Under the pieces are notes generated by a model. It saw only the letters and a program-made list of their open reading frames with translations. It did no database searches and was not told the origin of the DNA. DNA of 11,732 nt from Gaiellasilicea sp031371615 (GTDB lineage: Bacteria; Actinomycetota; Thermoleophilia; Gaiellales; Gaiellaceae), in contig JANMJY010000172.1 in NCBI GenBank assembly GCA_031371615.1, positions 1 through 11,732 of the forward strand, read 5' to 3'. Positions 1 to 7,355 of the stretch are shown here, in pieces. Made by a program: the position numbers and the translations under genes. Within the stretch, counting starts at the first letter, position 1, and every line of letters begins with the position of its first letter.

Positions 1-2
1 AC

Positions 3-449
3 GAGGATGACGACGACGACGGGGTTGCGGACGCAAAGGACTTCGACCGCGACAACGACGGCAAGGTCGATTCACGCGACGGTGACGACGACGGCGACGG
101 GCTCGCAGATGCGAAGGACTACGACGACGACAACGACGGCATCGCCGACCGAAGCGACTTCGACGACGACAACGACGGGGTCGCCGACCGCTCCGACCCG
201 GACAACGAGAACGACGGTGTCCCCGACCTGCGCGACCGCGACGACGACAACGACTCCGTTCCCGACACGCGCGACCTCGACTTCGACAACGACGGCGTCG
301 CGGCCGCGCGCGATGCCGACGACGACGGCGACGGGATCGCAGACGCGAAGGACGCGGACGACGACAACGACGGCGTCACAGACGCGAAGGACGCCGACGA
401 CGACAACGACGGCGTCCCGGACACGCGCGAGGCGAAGACCCGCCGCTGA
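3..449 (+). CDS. Thrombospondin type-3-like repeat protein, 3' end only
   Basis: This is the C-terminal 148 residues of a larger protein whose start lies left of the window; the third forward frame is open from base 3 to a TGA at 447-449. It consists of one partial and ten complete 13-residue units of the form D-x-D-D-D-N-D-G-x-x-D-x-K/R, ending in a short basic tail, EAKTRR. Alternating Asp/Asn with a central Gly is the calcium-binding pattern of thrombospondin type 3 and related EF-hand-like loops, so by family knowledge this should be an extracellular, calcium-stiffened stalk or linker. No catalytic domain is visible in this part. One unit has Ser for the loop Gly (DRDDDNDSVPDTR) and one lacks a late Asp (DLDFDNDGVAAAR), suggesting mild decay or drift. 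The gene converges on rex with 47 bases between the stop codons. The repeat class is clear; the function of the whole protein cannot be judged. Confidence 0.85.
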   Translation, partial: EDDDDDGVADAKDFDRDNDGKVDSRDGDDDGDGLADAKDYDDDNDGIADRSDFDDDNDGVADRSDPDNENDGVPDLRDRDDDNDSVPDTRDLDFDNDGVAAARDADDDGDGIADAKDADDDNDGVTDAKDADDDNDGVPDTREAKTRR

Positions 450-480
450 CGACAACGGCGGTTGCCAGGGACAGACCCTG
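440..480. terminator. Two small hairpins between convergent genes
   Basis: CCGCCG at 440-445 pairs perfectly with CGGCGG at 456-461, spanning the stop codon of the repeat gene. CAGGG at 466-470 pairs with CCCTG at 476-480 around a 5-base loop. They lie between the convergent repeat gene and rex, where a bidirectional terminator would be useful. Neither is followed by a T-run on either strand, so intrinsic termination is uncertain. Confidence 0.3.
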
Positions 481-496
481 ACAAGTCGCGTTTCGC

Positions 497-1117
497 CTAC
501 GTCAGGTGGAAGTAGAGCGCATAGAGCAGCTCGACAGCGGGGTTCGAGGCGTGGACGGCGACGTCGCTCGGCACGTCGAGGAGCGCCTCGGAGTAGTTGA
601 AGATGATCTTCACCCCCGCATCGATCAGGTCATTCGCCACCCGCTGGGCGTTGTCCGCGGGCACAGCGAGCACGCCGACGATGATGTTGTTCTCCCGCAC
701 CGACTCGCGCAGGTTGGCGTAGGGCTGCACGGCGAGGTTGCCGATCGCGTGACCGGTCTTCTCGGGGTCGGTGTCGAGCACTGCGGCGATGTTGATCCCG
801 TGCTCGGCGAAGATCGGCGAGCTGGCGATCGCCTGACCGAGACGGCCGGCGCCGACGAGGGCGATGTTGTGCTGCCCCTGAGTCCGAAGAATCTTCCGGA
901 TCTCGCCGAGCAGCGACTCGATGTTGTAGCCGACTCCGCGCTTGCCGAACTTGCCGAAGCCAGAGAGGTCGCGGCGGATCTGGGTCGCGTTGATGTTCGT
1001 GTAGTCCGAGATCTCCTGCGAAGAGATCCGGTCCTTGCCCATCTTCTTCGCCTGCGTCAGCACCTGCAGGTAGCGAGAGAGGCGTGCAGCCACTCCCACC
1101 GTCAAACGATCCGCCAA
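497..1117 (-). CDS. rex: Redox-sensing transcriptional repressor Rex
   Basis: Rex senses the NADH/NAD+ ratio and represses respiratory and fermentative genes when NADH is low. The 206-residue product has an N-terminal winged helix (about residues 1-80, with the Rex hallmarks ISSQE, NATQIRRDLSGFG and RGVGYN), then a Rossmann fold with VGAGRLG at about 88-94 and an acidic residue ending the second strand (AVLDTD, near 115). The C-terminal helix ending ELLYALYFHL is the domain-swapped helix typical of the family. I chose the TTG at 1115-1117 because GGAAGGA (1123-1129 on the plus strand) sits 5 bases upstream and because an inverted repeat then falls in the leader. A GTG at 1151-1153 would add 12 residues but has no good ribosome-binding site and overlaps that repeat. 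A still longer open frame reaching 1393 runs through the glutaredoxin-like gene and is not real. Length matches the family's usual 205-255. Confidence 0.93.
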   Translation of the reverse strand: MADRLTVGVAARLSRYLQVLTQAKKMGKDRISSQEISDYTNINATQIRRDLSGFGKFGKRGVGYNIESLLGEIRKILRTQGQHNIALVGAGRLGQAIASSPIFAEHGINIAAVLDTDPEKTGHAIGNLAVQPYANLRESVRENNIIVGVLAVPADNAQRVANDLIDAGVKIIFNYSEALLDVPSDVAVHASNPAVELLYALYFHLT

Positions 1118-1122
1118 CCCGA

Positions 1123-1129
1123 TCCTTCC
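1123..1129 (-). promoter_or_regulatory. Ribosome-binding site deciding the rex start
   Basis: GGAAGGA on the minus strand, 5 bases before the TTG at 1117. It is the best Shine-Dalgarno match near any possible rex start. Confidence 0.6.
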
Positions 1130-1136
1130 GTCAGTT

Positions 1137-1154
1137 TGTGACAGCCGCGTCACA
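1137..1154. promoter_or_regulatory. Inverted repeat in rex leader, candidate Rex operator
   Basis: TGTGAC-N6-GTCACA is a perfect 6+6 inverted repeat lying 20-37 bases upstream of the chosen rex start. The half-sites TGTGA/TCACA are those of Rex operators, and Rex usually controls its own gene. The spacing is off: TGTGA and TCACA are 8 bases apart here, whereas the usual Rex site has 6. A -10-like CACAAT (minus strand, 1154-1159) abuts the repeat, so binding would block transcription. Confidence 0.5.
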
Positions 1155-1191
1155 TTGTGCCCGCGCCACCCCGAGACCGCCCGGGGAACCG

Positions 1192-1425
1192 TCAGCGGCA
1201 GGCCTTGAGCCGCTGCCGCAGCGCGTCCGGCTGCACGAAGTACGTGAACGCTCGCTCGCCGTCGATCTCGACGACCGGAATCGACCCACGGTAGGCCGCC
1301 TCGAGCTCGGGGTCGCCGCCGATGTCGACGCGCTCGAAGTCGCCCGAACACACCTGGTCGACCACTTCGAGCGCGCGCTCGCAGAGGTGGCATCCCTCGG
1401 CGCTGTAGACGACGACCCTAGGGAT
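1192..1425 (-). CDS. Glutaredoxin-like thiol protein, no canonical start codon
   Basis: The minus-strand frame ending in TGA at 1192-1194 encodes a 77-residue thioredoxin-fold protein. It has a first strand VVVYS, a CHLC redox motif at residues 12-15, the strand FERVDIGG, the cis-proline loop SIPVVEIDG (Pro50) and a C-terminal helix. This matches the short glutaredoxin/DUF836 family, which commonly lies just upstream of rex or hemA in actinobacteria. It probably catalyses thiol-disulfide exchange in the cytoplasm. No ATG, GTG or TTG exists in frame before the CHLC motif or for at least 80 bases further upstream. By alignment to family members the start should be at ATC (1423-1425), which would give IPRVVVYS with GCGGGG 5 bases upstream and an 8-base overlap with the preceding dehydrogenase gene. 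A rare ATC start, re-initiation with frame change, or a sequencing indel are the options. The product is clear; the start is not. Confidence 0.8.
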   Translation of the reverse strand: MPRVVVYSAEGCHLCERALEVVDQVCSGDFERVDIGGDPELEAAYRGSIPVVEIDGERAFTYFVQPDALRQRLKACR

Positions 1426-2689
1426 AGAGGCCCCGCGTGACGGTCGCCTCGGCGACCCGCCGCACTGCCAGCCCGTAGGCCGCCATCCGCATGCTCGTCC
1501 GATGCTGCTCGCGCGTCTCCCACGTCTCCCGGAAGGCGCGCGTGACGATGTCGTTCAGCCGCGCGTTGACCTCCTCTTCCTTCCAGAAGTACTCCTGCAG
1601 GCCCTGAACCCACTCGAAGTACGAGACGACGACGCCGCCCGCGTTCGCGAGCACGTCCGGAAGGACGAGCACACCCCGGTCCTCGAGAATCTCGTCCGCG
1701 GCAGGTGTCACGGGACCGTTCGCCCCCTCGCAGATGATCCGCGCCTTGACCTGTCCGGCGTTGTCCGCGCTGATCACCTGCTCGAGCGCGCAGGGGGCGA
1801 GCACGTCGCAGTCGAGCAGCAGCAGCTCCTCGTTCGAGATCGCGTCGGCGCCGCCGAATCCAGCCAGTGTCCCGTGCTCGGACTTGTGAGCGAGCACCGC
1901 CTGCAGGTCGAGCCCCTTCGGCGCGTGCAGACCGGTCGTCGAGTCCGAGACGGCGATCACCAGGGCGCCTTCCTCGGCGAGCATGCGCGCCAGGTGCCGG
2001 CCGACGTTGCCGAAGCCCTGGACGGCGACCCGCAGCCCTGCGGGCGTCTTGCCCTCCTCCTGCAGCGCGTCGGCGATCACGTAGAGCGCCCCGCGCGCAG
2101 TCGCCTCCTCGCGTCCGAGGGAGCCGCCGATCGCCAGCGGCTTTCCAGTGACCACGCCGAGCACCGAGTGGCCCTTGTTCATCGAGTACGTGTCGAAGAT
2201 CCAGGCCATCACGCTCGCGTCCGTACCCACATCGGGTGCCGGAATGTCCTTCTCCGGCCCGATCTCGTTGATGATCTCGCTGGTGAAGCGTCGGGTCATG
2301 CCCTCGAGTTCGCGGCGAGAGAGCTGCTTCGGATCGCAGACGACTCCTCCCTTGGCGCCCCCGAACGGGAGACCCATGAGCGCGCACTTCCAGGTCATCC
2401 ACATCGCCAGGGACTTGACCTCGTCCCGGGTGACGTTCGGGTGGTAGCGGATGCCGCCCTTCGAGGGCCCGCGGGCGATGTTGTGCGTGACGCGGTAGCC
2501 CTCGAACACGGTCACCGAACCGTCGTCCATCGTGACCGGAATCGAGACCTCGACGGACTTCTTGCATCGCTCGAGGACGTTGATCAGGTTCGGATCGATC
2601 GCGAAGGTCTCACCCACGCGTCGCAGCTGCTGGCGCGCGATCGCGTACGGGTTCTCGCGCAGATGGGTCGGCGCCTCGGCTGTCGTCAT
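1418..2689 (-). CDS. gdhA: Glu/Leu/Phe/Val family dehydrogenase, probably glutamate dehydrogenase
   Basis: This 423-residue protein catalyses NAD(P)-dependent oxidative deamination of an amino acid, most likely glutamate to 2-oxoglutarate and ammonia, and the reverse. The N-terminal dimerisation/substrate domain holds SKGGIRYHP (Lys77), the MTWK lysine (Lys101), the catalytic lysine in LPFGGAKGG (Lys113) and the catalytic aspartate in PAPDVGT (Asp153). The Rossmann domain has GFGNVG at 225-230 with an Asp at 249 after the second strand. VSYFEW near 355-360 supplies the usual substrate-pocket serine, and the C-terminus RGLYP is typical of the family. Length is normal. The ATG at 2687-2689 has an excellent GGGAGGG 5 bases upstream. 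Cofactor choice cannot be read reliably, and other members of this family use Leu, Phe or Val, but the size and motifs favour glutamate. Its 3' end overlaps the glutaredoxin-like gene. Confidence 0.93.
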   Translation of the reverse strand: MTTAEAPTHLRENPYAIARQQLRRVGETFAIDPNLINVLERCKKSVEVSIPVTMDDGSVTVFEGYRVTHNIARGPSKGGIRYHPNVTRDEVKSLAMWMTWKCALMGLPFGGAKGGVVCDPKQLSRRELEGMTRRFTSEIINEIGPEKDIPAPDVGTDASVMAWIFDTYSMNKGHSVLGVVTGKPLAIGGSLGREEATARGALYVIADALQEEGKTPAGLRVAVQGFGNVGRHLARMLAEEGALVIAVSDSTTGLHAPKGLDLQAVLAHKSEHGTLAGFGGADAISNEELLLLDCDVLAPCALEQVISADNAGQVKARIICEGANGPVTPAADEILEDRGVLVLPDVLANAGGVVVSYFEWVQGLQEYFWKEEEVNARLNDIVTRAFRETWETREQHRTSMRMAAYGLAVRRVAEATVTRGLYP

Positions 2690-2728
2690 GCAGTCCCTCC
2701 CGGTTCGTGCTCCTCGTTGGCGGGCGGG

Positions 2729-2756
2729 AGTCTACGCCAGGCGTGAGCCCGGTCAG
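2729..2756 (-). promoter_or_regulatory. Candidate promoter of the dehydrogenase gene
   Basis: On the minus strand CTGACC (2751-2756) and TAGACT (2729-2734) are separated by 16 bases. They resemble -35 and -10 boxes (4 of 6 to TTGACA; TAnnnT). Transcription would start near 2722, giving a leader of about 33 bases that carries the GGGAGGG site (2695-2701). An 11-base palindrome ACGCCAGGCGT (2734-2744) lies within the spacer and could be an operator. This is inference from sequence only. Confidence 0.45.
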
Positions 2757-5323
2757 CGGATCCGGAAGCCGATGACCTCTGCCTCAGCAGGCCCGTCCGG
2801 CGGCAGCGCGACGACACGCAGCCTGTACGAACCCCTGGGAAGCGTTGCACCCAGCGGCCCCCGGCCGGTGAGCCCGAACGTGTAGCGGCCGGGCAACACG
2901 TCGCGAAGCCGGGCGACCAAGCCGAGCCGCACGCCGCCGCGCCACAGCTCCACATCGAGCTTCGCGACGGGACGCAGCTGGCGGCGGCCGGCGAGGTCGC
3001 GGACCTGGCCGGCCTGCACGGTGAGGACGGTCGGAGCGCGGTCCGACGCGCGGAAGCTCCTGGCCGACAGGCCGATCGCGCCGATCAGCGCCGACCCCTG
3101 AACCGGCAACGCGACCGCCCAGGGAACGTAGATCCGCCCGCCGCCGGAGACCTCGAGCCGAGCCCGCCCTTCGATCGCGCCGAGCCCGCGAGGGAGGAAG
3201 GAGACATGCGCGGTCAGAGCCACGAAACGCTGTTCTCCGGCCCGCAGCGGTAGCCGGGCCGGCTTCGCCGTCACGGCGACGCCGGCGATTCCCTCGGCCG
3301 AGGCGGCCACCCGGACCGTGAGCCGTCGCGAGGACACGTTCCGCACGACGATTCGGCGCACGGCTCGCCACCCGGCCTTGTCTGCGGCGCCGAAGCCGAT
3401 GGCGGCCGGGTCGGCGACGACCTCGGCCGCGGTGGCCGCTCCCAGGTTGAGCACGCCGGCGCCCTGCGCCGCGACCGGGCTCCGGCGAGTCTGGTCGGCC
3501 GTCCCGACGAGCGCTCCCTTCAGCGCCGTCGCGTCGAGCTCGGGACGCGCCTGTGCGAGCACGGCCGCCGCACCGCCCGCGAGCGCCGCCGCCGCGCTGG
3601 AACCGCTGATCGTTCCGTAACGTGCGGTCCGATCGTCATTGCGGCCGGGATCGGCGGTGATCAGCTCGACACCCGCAGTCGCCAGCTCCGGCTTGACGCC
3701 ACCGCCGAAGGCGAGGCCGTGCGAGGAGAAGGGTGCGATCGACGCGCGCCGGCCGTTGGCCCGCCAGCCGGGCGCGCCGAGGGAGACGCGAACATCTAGG
3801 CCGCGCGCGATGGCGCCGCGGAGCGCGGCAGCAGCATCGGCCGGCACGCCGACCACCGGGACGCCCAGGCGGTCGTCGAGCCCGAGCGCCCCGGCTGGCA
3901 CGACACCGTCGACGAGAATCGCGGCCGCACCGGCGAGCACGGCCTCGTGCGCGTCGTCGGTCGGCCCGGCGGCGCGCGCGAGGAGGGCTGCACGGCCGGC
4001 GACGAGGCTGTAGCCGCCGTCGTCGAAGTAACGAGCGAGCGGCGTCCCGCGCGGGCCGGATGCGGCGCTACGCCGTGGCCGCACCACCGTGAGCAACAGT
4101 GGCGAGCGCGGCGCGGCAGCCCCGCCCAGGGGCAGCTCCCGATCGAGCACGACGTGCAAGCCCGCCCGGACGACGGCGCGAACGGTCGCCGTCTCGCGGC
4201 GGAGGTCGGCCGCGCCGACGGTCAACGCCGCGGGCGAGCCGCCAGGTCCACCGATGCTGCCGTAGCCCGGGCCGGCCGGGCCCTCATTCCCGGCCGGGAC
4301 GACGACCAGCGTGTCGAGATTCGCGGCGCCGGCGACCGCGCGGGCGACCGGCCCGTCGGCGAAGGCTGCGAACGGCTCGGTGACGCCGATGACGGCGATG
4401 CGGGCGGCGTCGAGCACGTCTCCATCCGCGTCCGGATCGACCGCGCGCTCTAGCCCGGCGAGCAACTGGTCGGTCCTGCTGTAGATGGCGAAGCCCCCCT
4501 CGGCGCTCGGCTGCCAGCCGGCGACGCGAATCGGGAGGATCGACGCGCCGGGCGCGACACCACGAAGGCCGCCGGGACCGCCGCCGCCGGCCAGCAGCCC
4601 CGCGACCTGCGTCCCGTGGCGCTCGAGCCGCATCGGCTCGTTCGGATCGGGACGAGCGAGTGCCCGCCCCTCGGGACTGAGCACGTCGATGCCGTCGAGC
4701 AGCCGGCCGCGGATGTACGGGTGCGTGATGTCGATCCCGGTATCGAGCAACGCAATCGTCACTCCGCTCCCATCGAACCCGGGCAGACCGAGGTCGGCCC
4801 GCCGGCCACCGCCGGCCGCGAACTGCGGTGCCCGAAGCTCCGCCCGGGAGAGCGACGCGGTGTAGGCAGCACGCACCGGGTAGACGCCGACGACGTCCGG
4901 GTCGCGCTCGAGCAGCGCCAGTGCCCTGCCGTCGAGCGGAGCGGCGAAGCCGTTGAAGGTGCGCGTGTAGACGAAGTCGGGCACGAGCTGGATCCCTTCG
5001 CGCGACAGCCGCGCCGCGATCTGCTTCTGGCCCGCAAGCGCAGCGGCGGTCCAGGCGCGCATCGCCGACTCGGTCGCGCTGCCGCCCGCCTCGGCCATGC
5101 GATCGGCCAGCGACGGGTAGCGGAGCACGACGATCATCCGCTCACCGACCGCGACCGCGCTCCGCTCCCCGTCGACGAATCCGCGCCAGCCTGCGGCCCC
5201 GTTGTCGAGCGCGCCGCGCGAGTCGGCTCCCTGCCCACCGCCGGCCGCGAGCAGCGCCACCGCAACCGCCAGCGCGGCCGCGAGTCTGAAGACTCGTCTC
5301 GGCCGGTCAGGCACGCGATGCAT
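2753..5323 (-). CDS. Secreted subtilisin-like serine protease (S8) with PA insert
   Basis: This is an 856-residue exported protease. An Arg-rich n-region and a hydrophobic stretch (about 15-28) form a Sec signal with no lipobox. Residues about 60-155 resemble the inhibitor I9 propeptide (RTFNGFA, DPDVVGVYPV). The S8 domain carries Asp194 (ALLDTGID), His236 (RHGTQVAG), the oxyanion Asn346 (PAGNEGP) and Ser576 (ISGSSAAA). A PA-type insert (about 435-515, AGAAAILVDG) splits the catalytic domain between Asn and Ser. Two beta-rich domains follow (about 640-740 and 750-856), probably Fn3-like. The serine motif is unusual: the family's GTSMAxPHVAG reads GSSAAAALAGG, lacking Met, Pro and His, though the triad itself is complete. 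I chose the ATG at 5321-5323, which overlaps the tsaD end by 17 bases; a TTG at 5336-5338 would add five residues. Neither has a clear ribosome-binding site, so translation is probably coupled to tsaD. Substrate is unknown. Confidence 0.9.
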   Translation of the reverse strand: MHRVPDRPRRVFRLAAALAVAVALLAAGGGQGADSRGALDNGAAGWRGFVDGERSAVAVGERMIVVLRYPSLADRMAEAGGSATESAMRAWTAAALAGQKQIAARLSREGIQLVPDFVYTRTFNGFAAPLDGRALALLERDPDVVGVYPVRAAYTASLSRAELRAPQFAAGGGRRADLGLPGFDGSGVTIALLDTGIDITHPYIRGRLLDGIDVLSPEGRALARPDPNEPMRLERHGTQVAGLLAGGGGPGGLRGVAPGASILPIRVAGWQPSAEGGFAIYSRTDQLLAGLERAVDPDADGDVLDAARIAVIGVTEPFAAFADGPVARAVAGAANLDTLVVVPAGNEGPAGPGYGSIGGPGGSPAALTVGAADLRRETATVRAVVRAGLHVVLDRELPLGGAAAPRSPLLLTVVRPRRSAASGPRGTPLARYFDDGGYSLVAGRAALLARAAGPTDDAHEAVLAGAAAILVDGVVPAGALGLDDRLGVPVVGVPADAAAALRGAIARGLDVRVSLGAPGWRANGRRASIAPFSSHGLAFGGGVKPELATAGVELITADPGRNDDRTARYGTISGSSAAAALAGGAAAVLAQARPELDATALKGALVGTADQTRRSPVAAQGAGVLNLGAATAAEVVADPAAIGFGAADKAGWRAVRRIVVRNVSSRRLTVRVAASAEGIAGVAVTAKPARLPLRAGEQRFVALTAHVSFLPRGLGAIEGRARLEVSGGGRIYVPWAVALPVQGSALIGAIGLSARSFRASDRAPTVLTVQAGQVRDLAGRRQLRPVAKLDVELWRGGVRLGLVARLRDVLPGRYTFGLTGRGPLGATLPRGSYRLRVVALPPDGPAEAEVIGFRIR

Positions 5324-6269
5324 ACGCGTCGAGGTCAAGGTAACGAGGATAGGGAAGGCATCTGCCGTACCGGCCGGCCGAGGCGATCATGGCGGCGTTG
5401 TCGGTGCAGAGCGCGAGCGGCGCGAAGCGCGCTCCGGGCAGCGTTGCGCGCAGCTCGCTGTTGGCAGCGACGCCGCCGACGACGGCGATCGTCCCGAGCT
5501 CTTCGCGCTCTGCTGCAGCCTGGGCGCGCTCGACAAGCGCTCGTACGATTGCCCGCTGGTACGACGCTGCGAGATCGGCCTTGCGCGCCTCCGCGCCGTC
5601 GCCGAGCTCGCGTACCGCGTAGAGAAGCGCCGTCTTCACGCCCGAGAAGGAGAAGTCCAGCCCTGCCAGCCTGGCGACCGGAAAAGAAAACGACTCCGGA
5701 TCACCGCTCTGCGCAAGCCGGTCGAGCTCGGCCCCGCCCGGGTAGCCGAGCCCGAGCAGGCGCGCGCCCTTGTCGAACGCCTCGCCGGCGGCGTCGTCGA
5801 TCGACGTGCCGAGCACGCGGAAGCCGGCCCGGTCGCGGACGTCGAGCAGGAGCGTGTGCCCCCCACTCGCCAGCAGGCACAGAAACGGGGGTTCCAGCGG
5901 ATCGGGCTCGAGATAGAGCGAGGCGACGTGGCCGTGCAGGTGATCGACGGGCGCGAGCGGCAGACCGCGTGCCCAGGCGAGCGCCTTGGCCGCCGACAGG
6001 CCGACCAGCAGCGCGCCGATCAGACCCGGACCTTGCGTGACGGCGATCGTCCCGACGTCGTCAAGGCTCGCGCCCGCATCGCGGAGGGCCTCCTGCACGA
6101 CCGGCGACACGAGCTCGAGGTGACGACGCGACGCGACCTCGGGAACGACACCGCCGAACCGTGCGTGCAACTCGGCCTGGGAGGAGACGACGTTCGCGCG
6201 GATCTCGCCCTCCTCGGTCACGAGCGCCGCTGCGGTCTCGTCGCAGGACGTCTCGATCCCCAGGATCAT
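5307..6269 (-). CDS. tsaD: tRNA t6A transferase subunit TsaD
   Basis: TsaD transfers the threonylcarbamoyl group from threonylcarbamoyl-AMP to adenosine 37 of ANN-decoding tRNAs, acting in the cytoplasm with TsaB and TsaE. The 320-residue protein shows the ASKHA-fold signatures of the family: ILGIETSCDET at the N-terminus, HLHGH with metal-ligand histidines at 110 and 114, ASGGHT at 134-139, IDDAAGEAFDK around 157-167, FSFSGVK, GGVAANSELR near 265-274 and CTDNAAM with the metal-binding Asp290. It is slightly shorter than the E. coli protein, mainly at the C-terminus. The ATG lies 10 bases after the rimI stop. No strong ribosome-binding site is seen, so translation is probably coupled. The whole tsaE-tsaB-rimI-tsaD cluster is intact here, which makes the assignment very safe. 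Confidence 0.97.
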   Translation of the reverse strand: MILGIETSCDETAAALVTEEGEIRANVVSSQAELHARFGGVVPEVASRRHLELVSPVVQEALRDAGASLDDVGTIAVTQGPGLIGALLVGLSAAKALAWARGLPLAPVDHLHGHVASLYLEPDPLEPPFLCLLASGGHTLLLDVRDRAGFRVLGTSIDDAAGEAFDKGARLLGLGYPGGAELDRLAQSGDPESFSFPVARLAGLDFSFSGVKTALLYAVRELGDGAEARKADLAASYQRAIVRALVERAQAAAEREELGTIAVVGGVAANSELRATLPGARFAPLALCTDNAAMIASAGRYGRCLPYPRYLDLDAYASRA

Positions 6270-6279
6270 GTGGACAGCA

Positions 6280-6753
6280 TCATCCGGCCTCGGCGTGCTC
6301 GGTCGCGACGGGGTCGCGCCACATGATCAGGGCGTCTTCCCGGTTGTCGGTGTAGTAGCCGCGGCGCACGCCCCGCGCAACGAAGCCCATCCGCTCGTAG
6401 AGCTTGATTGCGCCCTCGTTGGAGACACGGACCTCCAGCGTGTAGCCGCGCCGCTCGTCCGCCGCGGTCACCTCGAAGAGCTGGTCGAGCAGGGTTCGGG
6501 CGACACCACGGCGGCGATACGACTCCGTCACGGCGAGGTTCATCACGTGCCACGCGTCGACGTAGCGGGAGATGACGAGATAGCCGACCAGGGTCTTCGA
6601 CTCGGGATCGAACGCGCCGAGCGAGAGCGAGCTGGGCTTGGCGAGCTCACCGGCGAACATGGAACGGGACCAGGGCGTCGGATACGACTCGCGCTCGATT
6701 CGCTCGATCGCGCCCAGGTCGCGCAGCTCGAGCTTCCTCAGCTCCAGCTTCAA
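6280..6753 (-). CDS. rimI: Ribosomal-protein-alanine N-acetyltransferase RimI
   Basis: RimI is a GNAT enzyme that acetylates the N-terminal alanine of ribosomal protein S18, and probably other proteins, with acetyl-CoA. The 157-residue product has the acetyl-CoA pyrophosphate loop YRRRGVA (79-85), the RimI-typical LEVRVSNEGAIKLYERMGF (107-124) and YYTDNREDALIM near the C-terminus. It starts with TTG (6751-6753), whose last bases form the TTGA overlap with the tsaB stop, and GAGG lies 7 bases upstream (plus-strand 6761-6764), so the start is well supported. RimI inside a tsaB/tsaD cluster is a very common arrangement. No sign of damage. Confidence 0.95.
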   Translation of the reverse strand: MKLELRKLELRDLGAIERIERESYPTPWSRSMFAGELAKPSSLSLGAFDPESKTLVGYLVISRYVDAWHVMNLAVTESYRRRGVARTLLDQLFEVTAADERRGYTLEVRVSNEGAIKLYERMGFVARGVRRGYYTDNREDALIMWRDPVATEHAEAG

Positions 6754-7355
6754 CTGGACGCCTCAACCGGGGACACCGGGACCGCGTCGGGCACGCGGAC
6801 GTAGAGCGGCTCGACCAGCTCGACCGGCCCGAAGTCTCCGGCAAGGGCGGCGTGGAAGCGGGCGCGAGGCAGGTGGCGCTCGTCGGCGTCAGGGGGCACG
6901 ACGGCGCCCGCCTGCTCCAGCACGTCGCGGTAGCGCACCGCGCCGTCGCCGACGTAAGTCTCTCCGGGCTCGACCGTCAGCGCACCCGGAGCAACGGCCC
7001 TCGGCCCCGGCACGAAGACCTCGCGGCGCTTAGCGTCGATCACGGGGATCGCGCCTGGAGCGCCCGCGGCGAGCGCGTCGAGGGTCGAGACGCCGGCGAC
7101 AGGGACGTCGAGCGCGAGAGCGAGGCCGCGCGCGACCGCGAGCCCGATCCTGATGCCGGTGAAGCTACCCGGCCCGAGCCCCACGGCCAGGCCGCTCACG
7201 TCGCGCGGGTGCGCGCCGGCCTGACGGACGAGCGCGTCGACATCGGCCAGCAGGGTCGCTGCGCGGGAGACGCGCTCGCCGAGCACTTCGCCGTCGTCGA
7301 CGAGAGCGCTCGTGGCGCGCTCAGTCGCGGTGTCGAAGGCCAGGATCAGCGGCAT
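6750..7355 (-). CDS. tsaB: t6A biosynthesis scaffold protein TsaB
   Basis: TsaB is the catalytically inactive ASKHA-fold partner that dimerises with TsaD and bridges it to TsaE in t6A synthesis. The 201-residue protein begins LILAFDTATERATSAL and has the family hallmark GLGPGSFTGIRIGL (59-72). It is shorter than E. coli TsaB, which is common in actinobacteria. The ATG at 7353-7355 lies within the 3' end of tsaE, giving a 35-base overlap, and the gene ends with a TTGA overlap on rimI, so translational coupling on both sides is likely. The last third (residues 110-200) is less conserved and rich in Ala, Pro and Val. Confidence 0.95.
   Translation of the reverse strand: MPLILAFDTATERATSALVDDGEVLGERVSRAATLLADVDALVRQAGAHPRDVSGLAVGLGPGSFTGIRIGLAVARGLALALDVPVAGVSTLDALAAGAPGAIPVIDAKRREVFVPGPRAVAPGALTVEPGETYVGDGAVRYRDVLEQAGAVVPPDADERHLPRARFHAALAGDFGPVELVEPLYVRVPDAVPVSPVEASS

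Noticed and set aside
3..449. CRISPR-like array from the regular repetition
   Set aside because: The period is 39 bases without unique spacers and is explained by a repeated protein motif.
7..600. Long plus-strand frame rich in Thr, and minus-strand Val/Ser-rich frames over 72-484
   Set aside because: They are out-of-frame readings of the Asp-rich repeat; the frame at base 3 gives coherent calcium-binding repeats and a proper stop.
1118..1393. N-terminal extension of Rex to 1393
   Set aside because: The added residues are Arg-rich, unlike any Rex, and overlap the glutaredoxin-like gene in another frame.
1131..2567. 478-codon minus-strand frame over the dehydrogenase
   Set aside because: Arg/Gly-rich shadow of the dehydrogenase gene, whose own frame has all catalytic motifs.
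4616..6040. 474-codon plus-strand frame antisense to the protease and tsaD
   Set aside because: Low-complexity Arg-rich product without family features; typical antisense openness of high-GC DNA.
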